The notes under the pieces were generated by a model, which did not search any database, was not told the origin of the DNA, and was given only the letters and a program-made list of their open reading frames with translations. Made by a program: the position numbers and the translations under genes. This document shows, piece by piece, positions 57,563-64,000 of a DNA stretch of 64,000 nt (positions are counted from its first letter, which is position 1; the number at the start of each line of letters is the position of its first letter). This DNA is from Bosea sp. AS-1 (GTDB taxonomy: Bacteria > Pseudomonadota > Alphaproteobacteria > Rhizobiales > Beijerinckiaceae): the NCBI RefSeq assembly GCF_002220095.1, contig NZ_CP022372.1:4374501-4438500 (forward strand), read 5' to 3'.

Positions 57563-58477
57563 CTAAGTCGAAGAGGCGAACTCCGCCAGGAGCCAATCCC
57601 GGAACGCGGTGACGGTCGGTAGGTTCGCCTTCTCCTCCGGATAGACGAGATAATAGCCTTCCTGCCCGACCAAGGACCGGTCGACCGGGATGACGAGCGC
57701 CCCCGAGCGCAATTCCTCCTCGACGAGGAACCGCGGCACGATGGCGAGACCGAGCCCCGCCACTGCCGCCTGCGAAACCATGGCGAACTGCTCGAAGCGC
57801 GGCCCCATCAAGGCCCGCTGCGGCGGCAGGCCCTGTTCTTCCAGCCAGTTGGCCCAGGCGCGGGGCCGCGTCGATTGCTGCAACAGCGGCGCCTTCAGCA
57901 TGTCGGCCGGCTCCGAAAGGCCGAAGCGGGCGACGAGGGCTGGCGAGGCGACCGGCACGATCTCCTCTCCCATCAGACGGTGCAGCCGAGCCCCGGGCCA
58001 GACCGGGTCGCCAAAATGGACCGCGGCGTCGAGCGGCTCGCGGCCGAAGTCGAAGGGCACGAGCTTGGTGGCGAAATTGATCGTGATACCGGGATGGGCT
58101 TCGATGAAACGCGGCAGACGCGGGATCAGCCAGCGCGTGCCGAAGGTCGGCAGGATCGCGAGGTTGAGCACGCCAGCCGCGCCCCGGAAAGCCATGGCGG
58201 AGACGGTGGCAGCGGCAAGCCGTGACAAGCCATCGCGAACCTCCACAGCATAGGCCGCACCGGCGACAGTGAGGCTGACGCGCTTCTTGACGCGCTCGAA
58301 CAGACTGACGCCGAGCACCTCCTCGAGATGGGCGACCTGCCGGCTGACGGCCCCTTGCGTCAGGTTCAGCTCCTCGGCGGCGCGGGTGAAGCTGCCATGC
58401 CGGGCCGCGGCCTCGAACGCCGCGAGCGCGGATAGGGAGGGCACGGAAAGGCGGCCAGGAACGAAGGCATCATCCAT
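57563..58477 (-). CDS. LysR family transcriptional regulator, GcvA-like
   Basis: A 304-residue regulator. The N-terminal winged helix-turn-helix (PSLSALAAFEAAARHGSFTR, then AAEELNLTQGAVSRQVAHLE) is the GcvA/AmpR-like type, followed by a periplasmic-binding-protein-like effector domain (about 95-300). The start is the ATG at 58477; a TTG two codons earlier is possible. It is divergent from the aldehyde dehydrogenase gene (149 bp between) and convergent in direction with the FAD oxidoreductase downstream on the same strand. It probably controls the lysine/glutaryl-CoA module. Confidence 0.9.
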   Translation of the reverse strand: MDDAFVPGRLSVPSLSALAAFEAAARHGSFTRAAEELNLTQGAVSRQVAHLEEVLGVSLFERVKKRVSLTVAGAAYAVEVRDGLSRLAAATVSAMAFRGAAGVLNLAILPTFGTRWLIPRLPRFIEAHPGITINFATKLVPFDFGREPLDAAVHFGDPVWPGARLHRLMGEEIVPVASPALVARFGLSEPADMLKAPLLQQSTRPRAWANWLEEQGLPPQRALMGPRFEQFAMVSQAAVAGLGLAIVPRFLVEEELRSGALVIPVDRSLVGQEGYYLVYPEEKANLPTVTAFRDWLLAEFASST

Positions 58478-58626
58478 GATCAAAACTCATCAAGTGGTGA
58501 GAACATATCGGTTGCCCCATCGATAGGAAAGAGGGCATTCTCCCGGCCTGAGCGCGGCGACCCTGGTTTCCGCGCCCTTATGTCATGCGCCCCAGGGCCC
58601 TTGCCCGCGACCGCTGGAAGACACAG

Positions 58627-60147
58627 ATGGCCACATCCCTGCCGAAAGACACGCTCGCCCTGCTCAAGCGCCTCGGCGTTTCCGAGAGCGCCTATGCCGA
58701 TGCTGGCCTCTCGGCCCGTTCGCCGATCACTGGCGAGACCGTCGTGACCCTGCGTGAGACCAGCCCTGTCGAGGCCGAGGCCGCGATCGGTCGGGCCCAG
58801 TCCGCCTACCTCGCCTGGCGCAAGGTGCCGGCGCCGCGACGCGGCGAGTTCGTCCGCCTGCTCGGCGAGGAGTTGCGCGCCGCCAAGACCGATCTCGGCC
58901 TGCTGGTGACGCTGGAAGCCGGCAAGGTCACCTCCGAGGGCCTCGGCGAGGTCCAGGAGATGATCGATATCTGCGATTTCGCCGTCGGCCTGTCGCGCCA
59001 GCTCTACGGCCTGACCGTCGCCACCGAGCGCCCGAACCATCGCATGATGGAGACCTGGCACCCGATCGGCATCTGCGGCGTGATCTCGGCCTTCAACTTC
59101 CCGGTCGCGGTCTGGTCGTGGAATGCGGCGCTCGCCTTTGTCTGCGGCGACAGCGTCGTCTGGAAGCCTTCCGAGAAGACCCCGCTCACGGCGCTCGCCG
59201 TGCAGGCTATCGTCGAGAAGACGATGAAGCGCTTCGGCCCCGAGGCTCCGATCGGCTTGTCGGAAGTCCTGATCGGCGGCCGCGAGCTCGGCGACATCCT
59301 GGTCCAGGATCATCGCGTTCCGGTCGTCTCGGCCACCGGCTCGACCCGCATGGGCAAGGAAGTCGGCCAGAAGCTCGCCGCGCGCTTCGCCCGCGCCATC
59401 CTGGAACTCGGCGGCAACAACGCCGCGATCGTCGCCCCGTCGGCCGATCTCGACATAGCGCTGCGCGGCATCGCCTTCGCGGCGATGGGCACCGCCGGCC
59501 AGCGCTGCACCACGCTGCGCCGCCTGATCGTGCATGAAAGCGTCTACGACGCGCTCGTGCCGAAGCTCGCCAAGGTCTACGGCTCGGTGAAGATCGGCGA
59601 TCCCCGCGAAGCCGGCGTGCTGGTCGGCCCGCTGGTCGACGAGGCCGCCTATCAGGGCATGCAGAAGGCGCTCTCCGAGGCCAAGGCCGAGGGCGGCAAG
59701 GTCCATGGCGGCGAGAAGGTCGATGTCGGAGCTGGCGGCTTCTATGTCCGCCCGGCCCTGGTCGAGATGCCCAGGCAGTGCGGCCCGGTCGAGCGCGAGA
59801 CCTTCGCCCCGATCCTCTATGTGATGAAGTACAAGTCCATCGACGAGGCGATCGCGATCCAGAACGCCGTCGGCGCTGGTCTCTCCTCCTCGATCTTCAC
59901 GCTGAACATGCGCGAGGCCGAGCTCTTCGTTTCCGACGAGGGTTCGGATTGCGGCATCGCCAACGTCAATATCGGCCCCTCGGGCGCCGAGATTGGCGGC
60001 GCGTTCGGCGGCGAGAAGGAGACGGGCGGCGGCCGCGAGGCCGGCTCGGACGCCTGGAAGGCCTATATGCGCCGCGCCACCAACACGCTGAACTACGGCA
60101 CCACGCTGCCGCTGGCGCAGGGCGTCAGCTTCGACGTGGATGCGTGA
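58627..60147 (+). CDS. Piperideine-6-carboxylate/alpha-aminoadipate semialdehyde dehydrogenase (ALDH7 type)
   Basis: A 506-residue NAD-dependent aldehyde dehydrogenase. It has WHPIGICGVISAFNFPVAVW, KPSEKTPLTALA, ATGSTRMGKEV, the catalytic Glu in LELGGNNAAIV and the catalytic Cys in GTAGQRCTTLRR. The GAFGGEKETGGGREAGSD loop near the C-terminus is typical of ALDH7A1/AmaB/Pcd enzymes, which oxidise aminoadipate semialdehyde in lysine catabolism. The start is the ATG at 58627 with GGAAG upstream; the frame is open from 58585. glutaryl-CoA dehydrogenase and a CoA-transferase follow on the same strand. Confidence 0.92.
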   Translation: MATSLPKDTLALLKRLGVSESAYADAGLSARSPITGETVVTLRETSPVEAEAAIGRAQSAYLAWRKVPAPRRGEFVRLLGEELRAAKTDLGLLVTLEAGKVTSEGLGEVQEMIDICDFAVGLSRQLYGLTVATERPNHRMMETWHPIGICGVISAFNFPVAVWSWNAALAFVCGDSVVWKPSEKTPLTALAVQAIVEKTMKRFGPEAPIGLSEVLIGGRELGDILVQDHRVPVVSATGSTRMGKEVGQKLAARFARAILELGGNNAAIVAPSADLDIALRGIAFAAMGTAGQRCTTLRRLIVHESVYDALVPKLAKVYGSVKIGDPREAGVLVGPLVDEAAYQGMQKALSEAKAEGGKVHGGEKVDVGAGGFYVRPALVEMPRQCGPVERETFAPILYVMKYKSIDEAIAIQNAVGAGLSSSIFTLNMREAELFVSDEGSDCGIANVNIGPSGAEIGGAFGGEKETGGGREAGSDAWKAYMRRATNTLNYGTTLPLAQGVSFDVDA

Positions 60148-60154
60148 CGCACAA

Positions 60155-60248
60155 CGTCATTCCCGGGCGCCGCTTCGCGGCGGCCCGGGAAACTCATGAC
60201 AAGACAACACAGGTTTCCGGGATGGTCGGGTCGAGCCCGATCATGACG
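60155..60248. repeat. Palindromic interspersed repeat
   Basis: Begins CGTCAT and ends ATGACG. The left half is the hairpin TTCCCGGGCGCCGC...GCGGCGGCCCGGGAA and the right half contains GGTCGGGTCGAGCCCGATC. It lies between the aldehyde dehydrogenase stop and the gcdH start and leaves the gcdH ribosome binding site outside. It has the same outer ends as the copy at 61491. Confidence 0.7.
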
Positions 60249-60274
60249 GTCTGAATATCGGGGAGACGAACACC

Positions 60275-61471
60275 ATGGCCGGCAGCCACAAGCTCGCGAA
60301 GTTCACCTGGGACGATGCCTACCTGCTCGACGAGCAGCTGAACGAGGACGAGCGGCTGATCCGCGACACGGCCCGCGCCTATGCGCAGGAGAAGCTCGCT
60401 CCGCGCATCCATGACGCCTATCTCGACGAGAAGACCGATCGCTCGATCTTCAACGAAATGGGCGAACTCGGCCTGCTCGGCGTCACCGTCCCCGAGGAAT
60501 ATGGCTGCGCCGGCGCCAACTACGTCTCCTACGGGCTCGTCGCCCGCGAGGTCGAGCGCATCGACTCCGGCTACCGCTCGATGATGTCGGTGCAGTCCTC
60601 GCTGGTGATGTTCCCGATCTATGCCTATGGCAGCGAGGAGCAGCGCAAGAAGTACCTGCCGAAGCTCGGCTCCGGCGAATGGGTCGGCTGCTTCGGCCTG
60701 ACCGAGCCGGATGCCGGCTCCGATCCCGGCGGCATGAAGACCCGCGCCGAGAAGGTCGCCGACGGCTACAAGCTGACCGGCTCCAAGATGTGGATCTCGA
60801 ACTCGCCGATCGCCGACGTCTTCGTCGTCTGGGCCAAGTCGGCCGCGCATGACAACCAGATCCGCGGCTTCATCCTCGAAAAAGGCATGAAGGGCCTCTC
60901 CGCGCCGAAGATAGGCGGCAAGCTTTCGCTACGCGCCTCGATCACCGGCGAGGTCGTCATGGACGGCGTCATCGTGCCGGAAGAGAACCTGCTGCCGAAC
61001 GTCTCGGGTCTGTCCGGCCCGTTCGGCTGCCTCAACCGCGCCCGCTACGGCATCTCCTGGGGCGTGATGGGCGCCGCCGAGGATTGCTTCCACCGCGCCC
61101 GCCAGTACGGGCTTGACCGCAAGCAGTTCAACAAGCCGCTCGCCCAGACGCAGCTCTACCAGAAGAAGCTCGCGGACATGCTGACCGAGATCACGCTCGG
61201 CCTGCAGGGCTCGCTCCGTGTCGGGCGCCTGCTCGACGACGGCAAGATGGCCCCGGAGATGATCTCGCTGGTCAAGCGCAACAATTGTGGCAAGGCGCTC
61301 GACATCGCCCGCCAAGCTCGCGACATGCATGGCGGCAACGGCATCCAGATCGAGTACCAGGTGATGCGCCACGCCGCGAACCTCGAGACGGTGAACACCT
61401 ATGAGGGCACGCATGACGTCCACGCGCTGATCCTCGGCCGGGCGATCACCGGCCTGCAGGCGTTCTTCTGA
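60275..61471 (+). CDS. gcdH: Glutaryl-CoA dehydrogenase
   Basis: A 398-residue acyl-CoA dehydrogenase that oxidises and decarboxylates glutaryl-CoA to crotonyl-CoA with FAD. It has [53 protein letters not shown] and the catalytic base Glu377 in [10 protein letters not shown], as in authentic GcdH. GGGGAG precedes the ATG. It is flanked by palindromic repeats on both sides. It acts in the last common step of lysine (and tryptophan) degradation, which fits the neighbouring genes. Confidence 0.94.
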   Translation: MAGSHKLAKFTWDDAYLLDEQLNEDERLIRDTARAYAQEKLAPRIHDAYLDEKTDRSIFNEMGELGLLGVTVPEEYGCAGANYVSYGLVAREVERIDSGYRSMMSVQSSLVMFPIYAYGSEEQRKKYLPKLGSGEWVGCFGLTEPDAGSDPGGMKTRAEKVADGYKLTGSKMWISNSPIADVFVVWAKSAAHDNQIRGFILEKGMKGLSAPKIGGKLSLRASITGEVVMDGVIVPEENLLPNVSGLSGPFGCLNRARYGISWGVMGAAEDCFHRARQYGLDRKQFNKPLAQTQLYQKKLADMLTEITLGLQGSLRVGRLLDDGKMAPEMISLVKRNNCGKALDIARQARDMHGGNGIQIEYQVMRHAANLETVNTYEGTHDVHALILGRAITGLQAFF

Positions 61472-61490
61472 GCCCTACCCACCCCCTCCG

Positions 61491-61597
61491 CGTCATCCCG
61501 GGCGACCGAAGGTCGACCCGGGATCCATTCCGGAACATCGCCGATTGGCGGTCAGGCATGGATCCCGGCTCTCCGCTTCGCTCCGGCCGGGATGACG
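61491..61597. repeat. Palindromic interspersed repeat, full composite copy
   Basis: 107 bp with outer arms CGTCATCCCGG/CCGGGATGACG. Inside are two hairpins: CATCCCGGGCGACC...GGTCGACCCGGGATC, and GGATCCCGGCTCTCCG...CGGCCGGGATGAC. The two inner ends CCAT and ATGG also pair. It lies between gcdH and the CoA-transferase and ends 16 bp before that start codon. It may stabilise or attenuate the message. Confidence 0.8.
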
Positions 61598-61613
61598 GCG
61601 CGGATCGAGCCTG

Positions 61614-62804
61614 ATGCCCCCCTCTCCTCCCCTCGCCGGCCTGCGCGTCCTCGAACTGGCGCGCATCCTCGCAGGTCCCTGGATCGGCCAGCTCCTGGCC
61701 GACCTCGGCGCCGATGTCGTCAAGGTCGAGGCGCCCGAAGGCGACGACACCCGCAAATGGGGTCCGCCCTTCGTCGAAGGCACCGGCGACGAGCATCTCT
61801 CCGCCGCCTATTTCCACGCCGCCAATCGCGGCAAGCGTTCGATCACCGCCGATTTCCGTACGCCTGAGGGACAGGCACTGGTCCGGCGTCTGGCCGCCCA
61901 TGCCGATGTCGTGATCGAGAACTTCAAGGTCGGCGGCCTCTCGAAATACGGGCTCGACGCGGCCTCGCTGCGCAAGAACTTCCCGCGCCTCGTCTATTGC
62001 TCGGTCACCGGCTTCGGGCAGGACGGCCCCTATGCGCCGCGCGCCGGCTACGACTTCCTCGTCCAGGGCATGGGCGGGGCGATGTCGATCACCGGCGAAC
62101 CGGCGGGCGCGCCGATGAAGGCGGGCTATGCGGTCGCGGACATCTATACAGGGCTCTACGCCACGGTCGGCATCCTCTCGGCGCTCCGCCAGCGCGATGC
62201 GACCGGCGAAGGCGCGACGCTCGATCTCGCCTTGCTCGACTCGCAGGTCGCCGTGCTCGGCAACCAGGCGATGAACTATCTCGTTGGCGGCAACCCGCCG
62301 CCAAGGCTCGGCAACGCTCACCCGAACATCGTGCCCTATGACGTGTTCCCGGTGGCGGACGGCCATATCATCATCGCGACCGGCAATGACGGGCAGTGGC
62401 GCAAGCTCTGCGAGGTGCTGGGCGAGCCGGCTTTGGCCGACCATCCTGATTATCTCGACAACAAGTCGCGGGTGAAGAACCGTGTCGCGCTGACCGCGAA
62501 ACTGCACCTGCTCTGCCAGCGCTATGCCAAGACCGATCTCCTCGCTGGACTGGAGAAGGTCGGCGTGCCCGCCGGCCCGATCAACGATATCGGCGAGGTC
62601 TTCGCCGACCCGCAGATCATCGCGCGTGGCGTCAAGGTCGCGCTGCCGAGCGCGGCTGCGAAAGCGGGCAGCATTCCGACCGTCGCCTCGCCCATCGTCA
62701 TGAACGGCGTGCGGCAGGTAGCAGGGCGTCCGAGCCCAAGGCTCGGGGAACATGCCGACGACATTTTGAACGATCCGGCCTGGGGAGGGCCGCAGCATGG
62801 CTAA
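61614..62804 (+). CDS. Class III (CaiB/BaiF) CoA-transferase, probable glutarate CoA-transferase
   Basis: A 396-residue family III CoA-transferase. The start LAGLRVLELARILAGPW, then LGADVVKVEAPEGDDTRKWG, is classic. The catalytic Asp176 lies in AGYAVADIYTGLYA, the position of Asp169 of formyl-CoA transferase. The neighbours (gcdH, aminoadipate-semialdehyde-type dehydrogenase) suggest it activates glutarate with CoA from succinyl-CoA, like human SUGCT. The ribosome binding site is weak. The last 8 bases overlap the next gene (62797), implying coupling. Confidence 0.88.
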   Translation: MPPSPPLAGLRVLELARILAGPWIGQLLADLGADVVKVEAPEGDDTRKWGPPFVEGTGDEHLSAAYFHAANRGKRSITADFRTPEGQALVRRLAAHADVVIENFKVGGLSKYGLDAASLRKNFPRLVYCSVTGFGQDGPYAPRAGYDFLVQGMGGAMSITGEPAGAPMKAGYAVADIYTGLYATVGILSALRQRDATGEGATLDLALLDSQVAVLGNQAMNYLVGGNPPPRLGNAHPNIVPYDVFPVADGHIIIATGNDGQWRKLCEVLGEPALADHPDYLDNKSRVKNRVALTAKLHLLCQRYAKTDLLAGLEKVGVPAGPINDIGEVFADPQIIARGVKVALPSAAAKAGSIPTVASPIVMNGVRQVAGRPSPRLGEHADDILNDPAWGGPQHG

Positions 62805-64000
62805 TCGCACTGGCGGGCAGATCCTCGTCGACCAGCTTCTGATCCACGGCGCCACCGACGCCTTCTGCGTGCCCGGCGAGAGCTATCTCGCCGTGCTCGA
62901 TGCGCTGCACGACGCCTCGATGAAGGTCACCATCTGCCGCGCCGAGGGCGGCGCCTGCATGATGGCGGAAGCCGCCGGCAAGCTCACCGGCAAGCCGGGC
63001 ATCTGCTTCGTGACGCGCGGCCCCGGTGCGACCAACGCCTCGCCCGGCATCCATATCGCCGACCAGGACTCGACCCCGCTGATCCTCTTCGTCGGCCAGA
63101 TCGACGGCAGCATGCGCGAGCGCGAGGCCTTCCAGGAGCTCGATTACCGCGCCGTCTTCGGCACCATGACCAAGTGGGCGACCGAGATCGACGATGCCGC
63201 GCGCATCCCGGAGATCATCAGCCGCGCCTTCCATGTTGCGACCTCGGGCCGGCCCGGCCCAGTCGTGATCGCGCTGCCCGAGGACGTGCTGACCGACCTC
63301 GCCGACGTCGCCGACGCCGAGCCCTCTCAGGTCACCGAGCAGCACCCTGCCCCGGCGCAGATGACCGATCTCGCCAAGCGCTTTGCCGCAGCCAAGTCGC
63401 CCATCGCGATCCTCGGCGGCTCGCGCTGGAGCCCGGAGGCGATCGCCGATTTCCGGGCCTTCGCCGAAAGCTTCGACCTGCCCGTAGCGGTCTCGTTCCG
63501 CCGGCAGATGCTGTTCCCGGCCGATCATCCGAACTTCGCCGGCGATCTCGGCATCGGCCCGAACCCGAAGCTGCTCGCCCGCATCAAGGAGAGCGACCTC
63601 GTCCTGCTCGTCGGCGGGCGCCTCTCTGAGATGCCGAGCCAGTCCTACACCCTGTTCGGCATTCCGAATCCGGGCCGGCCGCTGGTGCATGTCCATCCCG
63701 ATCCGGAGGAGCTTGGACGGGTCTATCGTCCGACGCTTGCGATCAACGCGTCACCGGCCGGCTTCTGCGCCGCGCTCAAGACGATCGAGCCGCCCAAGGC
63801 CCCGGCCTGGAAAGGCGCCCCCGCCGCCGCGCATGAAACCTATATCGCCTGGAGCGAGCAGCCGGCGCCGGTGCCCGGCGAGTTCCACCCCGGCGAGATG
63901 GTACGCTGGCTGCGCAGCCAGCTCCCCGACGACGCCATCATGTGCAATGGCGCCGGCAATTACGCGACCTGGCTGCATCGCTTCCACCGCTTCAACAAAT
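62797..64000 (+). CDS. Thiamine-diphosphate-binding protein (acetolactate synthase-like), partial
   Basis: The first 401 residues of a ThDP enzyme that runs past the window end. The Pyr domain has the activating Glu50 in ICRAEGGACMMAEAAG and FVTRGPGATNASPGIHIA. The central domain (about 190-330) follows with LLVGGRLSEMPSQSY. The C-terminal PP domain has begun (MCNGAGNYATW). The start ATG at 62797 overlaps the CoA-transferase by 8 bases and has GGGGAGGG upstream. No IlvH-like small subunit is visible. In this lysine/glutarate context it may decarboxylate 2-oxoadipate or a related 2-oxo acid, which is speculative. Confidence 0.88.
   Translation, partial: MANRTGGQILVDQLLIHGATDAFCVPGESYLAVLDALHDASMKVTICRAEGGACMMAEAAGKLTGKPGICFVTRGPGATNASPGIHIADQDSTPLILFVGQIDGSMREREAFQELDYRAVFGTMTKWATEIDDAARIPEIISRAFHVATSGRPGPVVIALPEDVLTDLADVADAEPSQVTEQHPAPAQMTDLAKRFAAAKSPIAILGGSRWSPEAIADFRAFAESFDLPVAVSFRRQMLFPADHPNFAGDLGIGPNPKLLARIKESDLVLLVGGRLSEMPSQSYTLFGIPNPGRPLVHVHPDPEELGRVYRPTLAINASPAGFCAALKTIEPPKAPAWKGAPAAAHETYIAWSEQPAPVPGEFHPGEMVRWLRSQLPDDAIMCNGAGNYATWLHRFHRFNK

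Overview
The window reads as a chromosome segment of a GC-rich alphaproteobacterium of the order Hyphomicrobiales (Rhizobiales). Protein flavour, the metXW pair, the prfA/prmC/DUF4167 neighbourhood, the tyrA-hisC-chorismate mutase cluster and the palindromic CGTCATCCCGG...ATGACG repeats fit a Bosea-like (Boseaceae) organism. The genus is an inference; no rRNA is present to settle it. Genes are dense on both strands. I see no integrase, transposase, CRISPR array or prophage.

Layout. 1-3.0 kb: a citrate synthase homologue (cut by the window edge) divergent from an HTH-citrate synthase fusion, then cyclopropane fatty acid synthase. 3.1-6.2 kb: an aliphatic-sulfonate/taurine-type ABC importer whose operon contains a Mug-like DNA glycosylase. 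6.4-9.1 kb: a thiamine-diphosphate enzyme and an acetylpolyamine-amidohydrolase-type deacetylase. 9.2-14.7 kb: an acyl-CoA dehydrogenase/TetR pair divergent from a two-subunit biotin-dependent acyl-CoA carboxylase, with a clear palindromic operator between them. 14.7-16.9 kb: two small secreted proteins flanking an outer-membrane beta-barrel behind an AT-rich stretch. 16.9-24.7 kb: a six-gene peptide uptake and hydrolysis operon (M81 MlrC-type peptidase, amidohydrolase, dipeptide-type ABC parts, M14-type hydrolase). 25.0-31.2 kb: topoisomerase IB, a small stress-type protein, an unusual HemC, a MocR regulator with a DMT exporter, a DUF4239 membrane protein and tRNA-Thr(CGU). 31.3-36.2 kb: Tyr/Phe biosynthesis and metXW. 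36.3-46.3 kb: clpB, DUF2293, MOSC, DUF4167, prmC, prfA and ptsP. 46.5-51.0 kb: trehalose synthesis (otsA, otsB) with a GH15 enzyme. 51.0-56.2 kb: a TetR/small membrane protein pair, an M20 peptidase, a split chromate transporter, a LysE exporter, a small membrane protein and DinB. 56.3-64.0 kb: an FAD oxidoreductase, a LysR regulator, a P6C/aminoadipate-semialdehyde-type dehydrogenase, glutaryl-CoA dehydrogenase, a class III CoA-transferase and a ThDP enzyme that runs off the window. This last group looks like a lysine/pipecolate to glutaryl-CoA catabolic module.

Regulatory themes. Matches to the alphaproteobacterial general-stress (EcfG) promoter, GGAAC-N16/17-CGTT, lie in front of cfa and the 68-residue protein at 26357. 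Near-matches lie in front of clpB, the membrane protein at 55156 and possibly otsB. Several operators are visible as inverted repeats (10995, 21478, 51238). A palindromic interspersed repeat occurs three times between 55.6 and 61.6 kb, and one copy supplies the C-terminus and stop codon of a gene.

All calls are by eye from sequence; no database search was run.
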